DNA of 16,799 nt from CAZIRO01 sp964541595 (GTDB taxonomy: Bacteria; Acidobacteriota; HRBIN11). This document shows, in pieces, positions 1 to 6,776 of this stretch. A program made the position numbers and the translations under genes. Position 1 is the stretch's first letter. Each line of letters starts with the position of its first letter. The notes under the pieces are model-generated. The model saw nothing but the letters and a program-made list of their open reading frames with translations. It made no database searches and was not told where the DNA came from. The DNA is taken from assembly GCA_964541595.1 (NCBI GenBank), contig CAZIRO010000047.1, positions 1 to 16,799 of the forward strand. Direction: 5' to 3'.

Positions 1-1635
1 CGGGGTTTCCGATGGTCCGACGTACTTCTTGATGACGTCAATACGGTCCATCGGCACGAGCAGCCGATCGCCGCCGGCGTACTCGATGACCACGGTTTCG
101 ACCACCCGCTGCCCGTACCGCACGCGTTCCAGCCCGACGAATCGGCCGATCCCGTGGTCCTCGTGGACGACGTAATCTCCCGGTCGGAGGTCCGCAAGGT
201 CCATTGCCTGCGCCCGATCGAGCGGGACGTGATGGCGGGGTTCCAGGCGGATGATATCGCCGAACAGCAGATTTTCCGGGACCACCCATACACCGGCATC
301 CGGTGCTTCCAGCCCCAGGGTCAGCTCATGGACGGTCAGTACAATGCGTTCTTCCCGCAACGTTGTCTGGACCCGTTCCGGCGGAACCACGGGACCACTC
401 TGCATCAACCGCTCGCGTAGCAGCGCCTGCATGCGTTCCGCGCGGGCTTCCGAACGCAGCACGATGATGCACCGGGACGACGCCCGCAGAAACGCCTGAC
501 AATCCCGCACAAACCGGTGCATCTGACCGTCATACCGTGTGGGCGAACGCCACCGCAGGGGCACGCAGTCCCGCCAGTATGGGGGTGACGTATGGTCGGC
601 AGAGAGGATACAAGCGATGTGGAACACCTCGGACCACGTTTCGATCGGCAGCGGTTCAACCAGCCAGCGGGACGGATCCGGTGCGGGCGTCCCCTGCGCA
701 CGTGCGTGGCGAACGGTTTCAACGAGATGCGTGTGCTGCGCAGAGATCTGCGCAGCCACGGTCTGCGGTTCGCTGATCACCCATACCCCATCGGGCAGGA
801 TTTCCCACCACGGGAGCAGTGGCTCCATCCACCACCCGATATGGTCCTCATACCCGGGCCAGCGGCCGGTGTCCGACCAGGTGTCCTGCGCCGTTTGAAA
901 GTCCTCGGACCACTGTTCCGGGGGAATACACCGCGCGGCGCGTTCCATCCACCGCTGCATCTCCCGCCGCTGCATGGGAAATTCCAACCAGGGGAGTACC
1001 CGGACGGTTGACAACGTATCCCGACTGATCTGGGTGGCCGGATCGAATGTCCGGATGTCTTCCAGCCGCTCGTCAAAGAATTCCATGCGGACAGGCAACG
1101 GATACCCCGGCGGAAACAGGTCCACGATCGCACCGCGAACCGCAAAGTCACCCGGTTGCTGGACGGTATCGACCGGACGGTATCCGTACTCCCGGAGCAG
1201 GTCGCACAGGAAATCCCGGGGAATGTCTTCACCCCGCTGAAATGTAAACTGCAACTGTCGGAACCACTCCAGCGGCGGCATCCGCCGCAACCAGACGCTC
1301 ACCGGCAGGATGAGCACCCAGCGGGACGATCCGGCCAGCACGCTCCAGGCGTGCAACCGCGTTTCGACGATGGAGGGATGCGTTTCCACCGGCAGGAACG
1401 GTGTGCGGTCATAATCCGGCATGAACACGACCGGCGGTACCGCGTCCGTTTCGGCAAGCACGCGCAACCAGAACGCAACCGCCGTCACCCGGTCCTGCCA
1501 CCGGCGATCGTCGGGCACCCACCAGACGATCGGCCGGTGTGCGGACAGACTCATCCGGGCGACGATGAGCGCCTGGCCACCGATATCGACGTCGTAATAT
1601 CCGTACGCGTCCGGCAGATGGATATCCCACATCAT
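1..1635 (-). CDS. mfd: Transcription-repair coupling factor Mfd (N-terminal part, cut by window edge)
   Basis: Mfd is a DNA translocase that removes RNA polymerase stalled at lesions and recruits UvrA. Only the first 545 residues are inside the window; the reading frame is open to base 1, so the helicase and C-terminal domains lie outside. The UvrB-homologous module is seen at residues 164-176 (FAVRGAIVDLFPP), followed by an MEFFDE/IRTFDP stretch typical of the family. The CarD-like RNA-polymerase-interaction domain begins at residues 486-499 (GDYVVHEDHGIGRF) and runs to the DRIDVIKKYVG segment at the window edge. The start is one of two adjacent ATGs (1635 or 1632); an in-frame stop lies upstream at 1711-1713 and no other ATG or GTG start lies between. 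The Shine-Dalgarno is weak. The gene is divergent from the outer-membrane-type gene at 1954. Identity is very secure; the exact start is not. Confidence 0.95.
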   Translation of the reverse strand, partial: MMWDIHLPDAYGYYDVDIGGQALIVARMSLSAHRPIVWWVPDDRRWQDRVTAVAFWLRVLAETDAVPPVVFMPDYDRTPFLPVETHPSIVETRLHAWSVLAGSSRWVLILPVSVWLRRMPPLEWFRQLQFTFQRGEDIPRDFLCDLLREYGYRPVDTVQQPGDFAVRGAIVDLFPPGYPLPVRMEFFDERLEDIRTFDPATQISRDTLSTVRVLPWLEFPMQRREMQRWMERAARCIPPEQWSEDFQTAQDTWSDTGRWPGYEDHIGWWMEPLLPWWEILPDGVWVISEPQTVAAQISAQHTHLVETVRHARAQGTPAPDPSRWLVEPLPIETWSEVFHIACILSADHTSPPYWRDCVPLRWRSPTRYDGQMHRFVRDCQAFLRASSRCIIVLRSEARAERMQALLRERLMQSGPVVPPERVQTTLREERIVLTVHELTLGLEAPDAGVWVVPENLLFGDIIRLEPRHHVPLDRAQAMDLADLRPGDYVVHEDHGIGRFVGLERVRYGQRVVETVVIEYAGGDRLLVPMDRIDVIKKYVGPSETP

Positions 1636-1709
1636 CTCGTGTTCAAAATATACCGATCCGGTGGAAGACCGCCAGTGGCAGCCCTCATGGACATTGACCC
1701 CCCGTAAAC

Positions 1710-1738
1710 TTCAAATTCGTTGCCGTTTTTGCTATAAT
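1710..1738 (+). promoter_or_regulatory. Sigma70-like promoter for the outer-membrane-type gene
   Basis: A perfect TATAAT (1733-1738) stands 17 nt downstream of TTCAAA (1710-1715, four of six matches to TTGACA). The spacing is ideal and the orientation points at the gene starting at 1954, giving a leader of about 205 nt. It lies in the gap between mfd and that gene. This is by-eye consensus matching only. Confidence 0.5.
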
Positions 1739-1953
1739 AAGGTTTCAATGTTTGACAGGCATGGCCATACCCAGGTTCCGAGCATACCACAAGTAGACAG
1801 ATAACGGCAGGGGCAGGATAACGATTACAGAATTCAGGAGGATATGAATACGGTGTACTGGTCGGCGTCAGGATACATTTCCACATGTCTTCATGCAAAG
1901 TATATGCGTTCTGTTTTCCCTAAACACACCCATTACCTGAAGGAGGGCAGGTT
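1739..1953 (+). other. Long untranslated leader with an extra Shine-Dalgarno and an operator-like palindrome
   Basis: This is the rest of the roughly 320-base gap between mfd and the outer-membrane-type gene. It holds no recognisable gene. It contains a 14-nt near-palindrome, GGCATGGCCATACC (1758-1771), about 20 nt past the -10 box, where an operator could sit. It also has a strong AGGAGG (1836-1841) followed only 2 nt later by an ATG at 1844. That ATG opens a 60-codon frame that overruns the true gene start in another frame and resembles nothing known. No terminator-type hairpin was seen. Confidence 0.3.
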
Positions 1954-2865
1954 ATGGTCCGACTCGGGCGTTTTTCGGGAATCGGAACCCGGGGCCTTGG
2001 CGTGCTGGCCATGGCGTTCCTGTTGATGGTCGGTCTTGCCGCACGCGCATCGGCCGGCGGGGTGATCATGGTCATCCCCGCGTATTTCACGTCGGATGAA
2101 CTGTATGATGAAAACGGCGACACGTTCAAACCCGCACCGGATTTCGAGGTGAAAGCCCCGAACCTCGGGTTCCTCCTGGGGTACAACTGGGCTGTCAGCG
2201 GGATCCTTCCGGAAGACTGGAATCCCGTCGTCGGAGTGAACGTGCTGTTCTGGCTGATTGACGTGGACGTTACCGCGGGTGGTGAAACCATGACGAGCGG
2301 ATTTGAACCCGGGTTTTTCTGGCCGATCGTATACCTGGGCAGCAAGTACCTGGACCTCAACGTGGGATTTGAATTCGACCTGAGTCCCCAGCCGGACCCC
2401 GCGCGCGGTACCATCCCGAATACCGATCTGAGCGAGGCACTGACGTTTGGCGGAACGCTGAAGTATCCGATCGGTGATTTCGTTCTCTCCGCCGGGGCCG
2501 ACTATCTGCTGACGTTTGAACACGAACTGCCGGACGGTACGAAAGAGGATCCATCCGACTGGCTGATTCTGCGTGGTGCCGGGTCGTATACGTTCCCGGT
2601 GGGCGAAAATGCGAAGCTCACGCTGGGCGCAATGCTCGCCTACTATCGATACTCAGCCCCGGAAACCAACGGCATTAAGGGAGACACAGGTAACCACTTC
2701 TTCATTCAGCCGCAACTGACCCTGTCTGTGGACCGGTTCTTTATCTCTGTATACTGGGGTACAGTCGATGAATATACAAATGGTGGGATCAGTTTTTCCG
2801 GGAAGAACAGTCTGGTGAAGAAGGCATCCGGTTTCCGCGCATACATTGGATACACCTTCGACTAA
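1954..2865 (+). CDS. Secreted outer-membrane beta-barrel-like protein (MetA-pathway phenol-degradation/transporter-like fold possible)
   Basis: This 303-residue protein is probably exported and inserted in the outer membrane. Residues 1-34 form a signal peptide: basic start, hydrophobic core around residues 15-30 (GVLAMAFLLMVGLAA), and cleavage after RASA. The rest is made of alternating hydrophobic and aromatic stretches separated by short polar turns, with a C-terminal YIGYTFD strand. This is the pattern of bacterial beta-barrels whose last strand ends near an aromatic residue. There is no catalytic motif. The ATG at 1954 is preceded by AAGGAGG (1940-1946) at good spacing. The gene is monocistronic: it is divergent from mfd and convergent with hutI, and a hairpin follows it. 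It is the only complete plus-strand gene here. The cargo or role is unknown, and the family name in the call is only a structural guess. Confidence 0.7.
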   Translation: MVRLGRFSGIGTRGLGVLAMAFLLMVGLAARASAGGVIMVIPAYFTSDELYDENGDTFKPAPDFEVKAPNLGFLLGYNWAVSGILPEDWNPVVGVNVLFWLIDVDVTAGGETMTSGFEPGFFWPIVYLGSKYLDLNVGFEFDLSPQPDPARGTIPNTDLSEALTFGGTLKYPIGDFVLSAGADYLLTFEHELPDGTKEDPSDWLILRGAGSYTFPVGENAKLTLGAMLAYYRYSAPETNGIKGDTGNHFFIQPQLTLSVDRFFISVYWGTVDEYTNGGISFSGKNSLVKKASGFRAYIGYTFD

Positions 2866-2882
2866 ACGGCGCACCATGCGTG

Positions 2883-2910
2883 GGGACACGGGCGCGTGCC
2901 CCCGTGTCCC
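2883..2910. terminator. Symmetric hairpin between convergent genes, likely bidirectional terminator
   Basis: A perfect 10-bp inverted repeat, GGGACACGGG (2883-2892) and CCCGTGTCCC (2901-2910), has an 8-nt loop. It lies 17 nt after the outer-membrane gene stop and 29 nt beyond the hutI stop on the other strand. There is no clear U-run on either side, so it may be a weak intrinsic terminator or a repeat element used as one. Confidence 0.5.
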
Positions 2911-2939
2911 TACCTCATCTGTTTCGCCCGTCCTGTGGA

Positions 2940-4241
2940 TCATTCCTCCAGCGCCATCCAGGTGAAGTGGATCTCCGCCTGCTCGCGAATCCGATAGGGC
3001 CGACCGTTTTTCCACACCCAGCGGATGGGTAACGTATCCCACTGGTACAGGATATACCCGTAATGCGGCACATCGACGATCACCATATCCGCGCGCATCC
3101 GGGGAGACAACCGACCGGTCTGACCGTGAATGCGCAGACTGTACGCGGCTTCGACAGTCATCCCCGCAAGGACCTGTTCCAGCGGCAGTCCCCAGTGCAC
3201 ACACGCAACCCACAGAGTGTACCAGGGATTGAGGACGGGGTTCGTTCCCGGATTGTGATCGGATGCGAACGCAAGGTGTACACCGGCGTCCAGGAGAGCC
3301 GAAATTGGCGGCCGCGGCAATTGTAAATGCAGTGCCGTGGCCGGTGACAGTACGGCGGCTGCACCCTGTTCGGCGAGTACAGCAGCCATCCGACCGTCCA
3401 TATGGTTCAAATGGTCGACGGAGTAAATGTGTTTCCAGTTGTCTATGGCTTCCAGAAGGCCCGTATGGGAGAACTCGTCCACATGCAGATGAAAACCGGT
3501 AAACCCGTGCTGACGGGCGATCTCCAGAAGAAAGAGGGTTTCTTCCGGAGTGAAATACCCGGCATCACAGAATACATCCATGGTCAAAGCCAGACGGTGT
3601 TGCGCGACGACAGGAATGAGTTGTGCAGCAAGCATGTCGATATACGCTGTACGGTCCATATCCGGAGGAATCGCATGTGCACCGAGAAACGTGGGGATCA
3701 CCGTCATGGGATGGATATCCTGAATCCGCTGGAGACAGCGCAACAACCGCAGTTCGGTCTCCGCATCGAGTCCGTACCCGGTTTTGATCTCCACGGTGGT
3801 CACACCGAACGCAAACAACCGGTCCAGGCGGTGCTCCAGCAACTGCAGGAGGTCGTCTTCGGGCATCGCACGGGTATCCCGTACGGTCCTGACGATACCC
3901 CCGCCGCGGGCCGCGATTTCCGCATACGACCGACCGCGCAACCGTTCCAGCCAGTCCTGCAGCCGGTCTCCGCCGTATACGAGGTGCGTATGTGGATCGA
4001 TGAGACCCGGCAGCGCAATGTGGCCCCGCAGATCGATTTCTACCGTCGGTTTTTGCGCCCACTCGGCGGGAATGTCCGTATCCGGTCCGATCCAGGCAAT
4101 CCGCCCCCGGTGCACCACAACGGCCGCATGTTCCCGGATGCCCAGGTGGTCTACCGTCACCCGACCGCCGATCGGACCGTCGGCAAAGGTCACCACCTGT
4201 TCCAGACGACGGAGTACATAGGTCGCACCGGAGATCGACAT
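2940..4241 (-). CDS. hutI: Imidazolonepropionase
   Basis: HutI hydrolyses 4-imidazolone-5-propionate to formiminoglutamate in histidine degradation. From the ATG at 4241 the protein has 433 residues, near the family's usual 400-420. Amidohydrolase features are intact: the metal pair DPHTH (His84, His86), GGGIVRTVR (113-121), GVTTVEIKTGYGL (146-158), FLGAHA (His189), HVDE (His253, Glu256), SVDHLNH (His277) and SDHNPG (Asp328). These keep the spacing of the Bacillus subtilis enzyme's iron/zinc ligands. The start is unresolved: an in-frame ATG at 4298 would add 19 residues (MDIRP then PIG repeats) encoded by the 9-nt palindromic array, but the conserved fold begins after 4241. Neither start has a good Shine-Dalgarno; the 4298 start would be 12 nt after the divIVA stop and could be coupled to it. 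No other hut gene is in the window. It is the last gene of the minus-strand run. Confidence 0.95.
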   Translation of the reverse strand: MSISGATYVLRRLEQVVTFADGPIGGRVTVDHLGIREHAAVVVHRGRIAWIGPDTDIPAEWAQKPTVEIDLRGHIALPGLIDPHTHLVYGGDRLQDWLERLRGRSYAEIAARGGGIVRTVRDTRAMPEDDLLQLLEHRLDRLFAFGVTTVEIKTGYGLDAETELRLLRCLQRIQDIHPMTVIPTFLGAHAIPPDMDRTAYIDMLAAQLIPVVAQHRLALTMDVFCDAGYFTPEETLFLLEIARQHGFTGFHLHVDEFSHTGLLEAIDNWKHIYSVDHLNHMDGRMAAVLAEQGAAAVLSPATALHLQLPRPPISALLDAGVHLAFASDHNPGTNPVLNPWYTLWVACVHWGLPLEQVLAGMTVEAAYSLRIHGQTGRLSPRMRADMVIVDVPHYGYILYQWDTLPIRWVWKNGRPYRIREQAEIHFTWMALEE

Positions 4242-4250
4242 CACAATCAG

Positions 4251-4295
4251 TCGTATAGGTCCTATAGGTCCTATAGGACCTATAGGTCGTATATC
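4251..4295. repeat. 9-nt tandem repeat (five units) forming a perfect 26-bp palindrome
   Basis: Five 9-nt units run through 4251-4295. The three central units each contain the 8-bp palindrome CCTATAGG (4261-4268, 4270-4277, 4279-4286); the two outer units are degenerate (CGTATAGG and CGTATATC). Positions 4261-4286 read identically on both strands. In RNA they would form a 10-bp stem (CCUAUAGGUC with GACCUAUAGG) around a CUAUAG loop. The array lies between the divIVA stop and the conserved start of hutI. If hutI starts at 4298 it is translated as repeated Pro-Ile-Gly. Confidence 0.9.
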
Positions 4296-4310
4296 CATTC
4301 CAACGGTGGT

Positions 4311-4817
4311 TCAGGTCCGACCGTTCGCGGGATCCGTCTGGGTCATGATCTGCACGCGCGCCGGGGGTTGCTGTTGCTGGCGCTGTTCGATCCAGTCGAT
4401 CAGCGTACGGGTTTCGGCAAGGATCTGTTCCTGCCAGCGGCGGTATTCGAGAAACAGTTGGTCGATGTCCATCTGGATGCGGTGTAACTGTTGCCGGGCC
4501 ACGGCGAGAATCTGATCGCGCCGGAACTCCGCCTCACGCACGATGATCTCTGCATCCCGCCGCGCCTGTTCACGCACGCGATCCGCAGTCTGCTGCGCCG
4601 CAACCAGCGTGTTGCGCAGATGACGTTCCTTTTCGCGGTATTCCTCGAGACGGTCATGCAACTGACGGTTTTCGTGTTCCAACTGACGGATCATCTGGGT
4701 CAATCGCTCGATCTCATCGGCCAGGATGTTCAGAAACAGGTGGACCTCCTCCGGATCATAACCCCACCACCGTTTCCGAAACCGTTGATTCCGAATGTCG
4801 ACAGCGGACCAGCCCAC
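4311..4817 (-). CDS. DivIVA-like coiled-coil protein
   Basis: DivIVA-family proteins bind curved or polar membrane and recruit division, growth or chromosome-anchoring factors. The N-terminal signature is DIRNQRF followed by WWGYDPEEVHLFLN, matching the family's DIxNKxF...RGYDxxEVxxFL. A long charged coiled coil follows (about residues 25-145), then a Gln/Pro-rich tail. I chose the GTG at 4817, giving 168 residues, for two reasons: an AGGAG lies 7 nt upstream, and the family normally starts six to eight residues before the DI motif, as here. In-frame ATGs at 4874, 4856 and 4844 would add up to 19 residues without known counterpart. The gene lies 75 nt after ridA and directly before hutI. Its length and single coiled coil fit the family. 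Which partner it recruits cannot be seen; parAB upstream is a suggestive but distant neighbour. Confidence 0.8.
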   Translation of the reverse strand: MGWSAVDIRNQRFRKRWWGYDPEEVHLFLNILADEIERLTQMIRQLEHENRQLHDRLEEYREKERHLRNTLVAAQQTADRVREQARRDAEIIVREAEFRRDQILAVARQQLHRIQMDIDQLFLEYRRWQEQILAETRTLIDWIEQRQQQQPPARVQIMTQTDPANGRT

Positions 4818-4892
4818 GGTTCCACTCCTGTTATTTCCACGCATATTTTCCCCACGCATGGGATCAGTCCCCATACGATCCGGAACCCATGC

Positions 4893-5291
4893 CTATGTTT
4901 CCGGGATATACGCAATCGCGGCGATTTCCACGCGTGCATCTTTCGGTAATGCCGCGACCGCAACCGTGGCCCGCGCGGGGGGGCGCTCCCCCACATACCG
5001 CGCATAGACCTGATTGACTTTCGGAAAATCGTGGATATCTTTCAGGTAAATGGTGACCTGCACGAGATGATCCGGTGTGCCCCCGGCCGCTTCCAGTACG
5101 GCGAGTAGATTTTGCATGACCCGTTCGGTCTCTTCTTCAATGGACCCCTGGACCATCTGCTGGGTCGCCGGATCGATGGCGATCTGACCGGAAAGAAACA
5201 CCCAGGGACCGACGCGAATGGCTTGACTGTAAGGTCCCACGGGAAAAGGCGCACGTTCGGTCTGAATGACCTGCTTCCATTTCCGGGCCAT
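4893..5291 (-). CDS. ridA: RidA family enamine/imine deaminase (internal start within the VKOR-Trx frame)
   Basis: RidA clears reactive 2-aminoacrylate-type enamines in the cytoplasm by speeding their hydrolysis to keto acids. Translation from the ATG at 5291 gives 132 residues, the normal full length. Landmarks are FPVGPYSQAI (16-25), FLSGQI (32-37), the substrate-carboxylate arginine at Arg107 in ARATVAV, and VEI with Glu122 near the end. The ATG has its own excellent Shine-Dalgarno (AGAGGAG, 6 nt away), so a free RidA is very likely made. The frame is nevertheless continuous with the thioredoxin domain upstream. The sequence AGATGACC about 25 nt before this ATG holds a TGA one frame off, so a single-base indel upstream would restore two ordinary adjacent genes. 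divIVA follows after 75 nt. Confidence 0.85.
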   Translation of the reverse strand: MARKWKQVIQTERAPFPVGPYSQAIRVGPWVFLSGQIAIDPATQQMVQGSIEEETERVMQNLLAVLEAAGGTPDHLVQVTIYLKDIHDFPKVNQVYARYVGERPPARATVAVAALPKDARVEIAAIAYIPET

Positions 5292-6566
5292 GGTGTTCTC
5301 CTCTCGGCGTGCATGGTCATCTGCCGGAGGCTCCCCGGATTGGGTGGCAACGGACTGCTGGATCAGCCGGCATAATACACCCGCCGGTACGACACCACCG
5401 GGCAGCGGATGTCCGTTGAAAAATACCGTCGGCGTTGCGCGCACACCCAGTTCAATCCCGAGCTGCACCTGGGCCTCCACCCGACGTGCGATCTCGGGAC
5501 GCTCCGCACACGCCGACAATTCCGTTGCCAGGGTGCTGCCGGGGATCCGTCCGGCCAGCCACGCCTGAATCTCACGCTGGTATAAGAACATCTCATTGTG
5601 CACCTGCAAAAACTTTCCCGCACGCGCGGCACACTCGGCAATCCGTGCAAGTTGACAGGCAAGCGGATGCGGTCCGGGGGGGTGCTGAATCGCTGGATTG
5701 CATGCGGCATCCAGCGGGAAATGGCAAAACCGAATGCCCAACCGGTCTCCGTAGCGTGCGATCAGCCGTTCAAAAATAAATGCCATTCGGGCGCAGAACG
5801 GACATTGAAAATCTGAAAACTCCACAATCTGAATCGGCGAACGCGGTCCACCGCTGATGTACGTACACATTCCATGCGGAATCTGTACCGGAGGTGGTAA
5901 CTGCTGCAGGACCGATTGCCATTCTGGCGGTACCGTTGCCGTCGCGCAGATATCCTCCACGTCCGATTCCGGAGGTCTCGAGAATCCCGCAGTACCCGAA
6001 ACCGGCGGGAGCCGTTGCGTATCCGCTGCGGACGAACGTTCATTGGGCACGGACGGATAGCCCCACCAGAGTAAAAACAGCAGCCCGATCAGGCTGAACG
6101 TCACACCGCGCCGCAGCGCGGCTGCGGAACGCCAGCCGTCCCGCCAGTGGCGAAGATCGACACGAAACGCCCATACCGCACCGGCCAGGAATGCGAGAAT
6201 GATACCATCACCGACCAGACAGATCGGACACGTGGCCTGAATCCGGGTCTGCATGATCCAGAGCAGTGCACCGGAAACGGTCACGCCCAGCAGTGCCCAC
6301 CATACGACCCACAACCGCCACCCGCGATGACGGGAAGTCCGAACGACGCTCCAGATCAGGACCGCATAGTACCCCATTGCCCACAGCGGAACCGGTATCC
6401 CCAGCCAGCGGGCATACGGACTGGCAAGGACGTCCTCGCAACGAAAGGTCGCGGATAACGTGCACCCGGGTGGGGAAATCCCCCGTGCGACCTGGATATG
6501 GCTCCAGTATGCGTATACGGACCACCCGAACCCGAGTACCGCAAGCACCAGCAGAATTTTGCGCAT
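4893..6566 (-). CDS. VKOR - DsbA-like thioredoxin - RidA continuous reading frame
   Basis: One open frame of 557 codons encodes three recognisable parts. Residues 1-165 are a bacterial VKOR domain: several membrane helices, the loop cysteines Cys35 and Cys43 (eight apart as in VKOR), LASPYARWLGIPVP, and the quinone-site CPIC (Cys113, Cys116). A further membrane helix (about 154-170) leads to a low-complexity linker. Residues about 238-405 are a DsbA-like thioredoxin with CPFC (Cys255, Cys258) and the cis-proline loop ATPT (377-380). Such VKOR-thioredoxin proteins make disulfides outside the cytoplasm and pass electrons to quinone. Residues 426-557 are a complete RidA. No stop separates the second and third parts. 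The chosen ATG at 6566 has TTGGAG upstream; an ATG at 6584 would add six residues. The domain calls are secure. Whether RidA is really made as part of the membrane protein is uncertain, because it would be placed outside the cytoplasm. Confidence 0.85.
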   Translation of the reverse strand: MRKILLVLAVLGFGWSVYAYWSHIQVARGISPPGCTLSATFRCEDVLASPYARWLGIPVPLWAMGYYAVLIWSVVRTSRHRGWRLWVVWWALLGVTVSGALLWIMQTRIQATCPICLVGDGIILAFLAGAVWAFRVDLRHWRDGWRSAAALRRGVTFSLIGLLFLLWWGYPSVPNERSSAADTQRLPPVSGTAGFSRPPESDVEDICATATVPPEWQSVLQQLPPPVQIPHGMCTYISGGPRSPIQIVEFSDFQCPFCARMAFIFERLIARYGDRLGIRFCHFPLDAACNPAIQHPPGPHPLACQLARIAECAARAGKFLQVHNEMFLYQREIQAWLAGRIPGSTLATELSACAERPEIARRVEAQVQLGIELGVRATPTVFFNGHPLPGGVVPAGVLCRLIQQSVATQSGEPPADDHARREENTMARKWKQVIQTERAPFPVGPYSQAIRVGPWVFLSGQIAIDPATQQMVQGSIEEETERVMQNLLAVLEAAGGTPDHLVQVTIYLKDIHDFPKVNQVYARYVGERPPARATVAVAALPKDARVEIAAIAYIPET

Positions 6567-6635
6567 GGGCAATCTCCAACCCATACCGGTGTTCCATCCT
6601 ATCCGGTTTTGAGCGGGAATGCAAAGTTATGGGAC

Positions 6636-6776
6636 CCTGGGATCGGGACAGGCAATGGGACATGCGCATCACCGGATCCACCGGTGTGCCGGTAGCCACC
6701 GGTCTCCGGTCCCAGGTGTCGGGTCCCGGGTCCCAGGTGTCAGGTATCAGGTGTCGGGTCCCGGGTGGCAGGTGGC
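6636..6776 (+). repeat. Dispersed repeat element, copy A
   Basis: Copy A fills most of the gap between the VKOR gene and rsmE and runs into the rsmE 3' end. Its first 27 nt (6636-6662) are identical to 8624-8650. Positions 6639-6706 align without gaps, at about 58 of 68 identities, to the reverse strand of 8728-8795. It includes a small hairpin, ACCGG-TGTG-CCGGT (6680-6693), and ends in the heptamer array annotated separately. No second inverted end is present, so this copy looks one-ended or decayed. There is no coding capacity. Confidence 0.8.
6700..6776 (+). repeat. Heptanucleotide tandem array, 11 units of NGGTNNC
   Basis: Eleven consecutive 7-nt units follow the pattern NGGTNNC: CGGTCTC, CGGTCCC, AGGTGTC, GGGTCCC twice, AGGTGTC, AGGTATC, AGGTGTC, GGGTCCC, GGGTGGC, AGGTGGC. 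The 18-nt stretch at 6714-6731 recurs exactly at 6749-6766. The rsmE stop codon (6740-6742, minus strand) lies inside the array. The related element at 8707-8734 has only four units. Confidence 0.85.

Noticed and set aside
1844..2026. 60-codon frame upstream of the outer-membrane gene as a small protein
   Set aside because: The AGGAGG is only 2 nt from its ATG, the frame overlaps the real gene start by 73 nt, and the translation resembles nothing; kept only as a possible leader feature.
3402..4487. 361-codon plus-strand frame opposite hutI and divIVA
   Set aside because: It is antisense to two securely identified genes, its translation has no domain logic, and it spans the hutI/divIVA junction; long antisense frames are expected in GC-rich codon usage.
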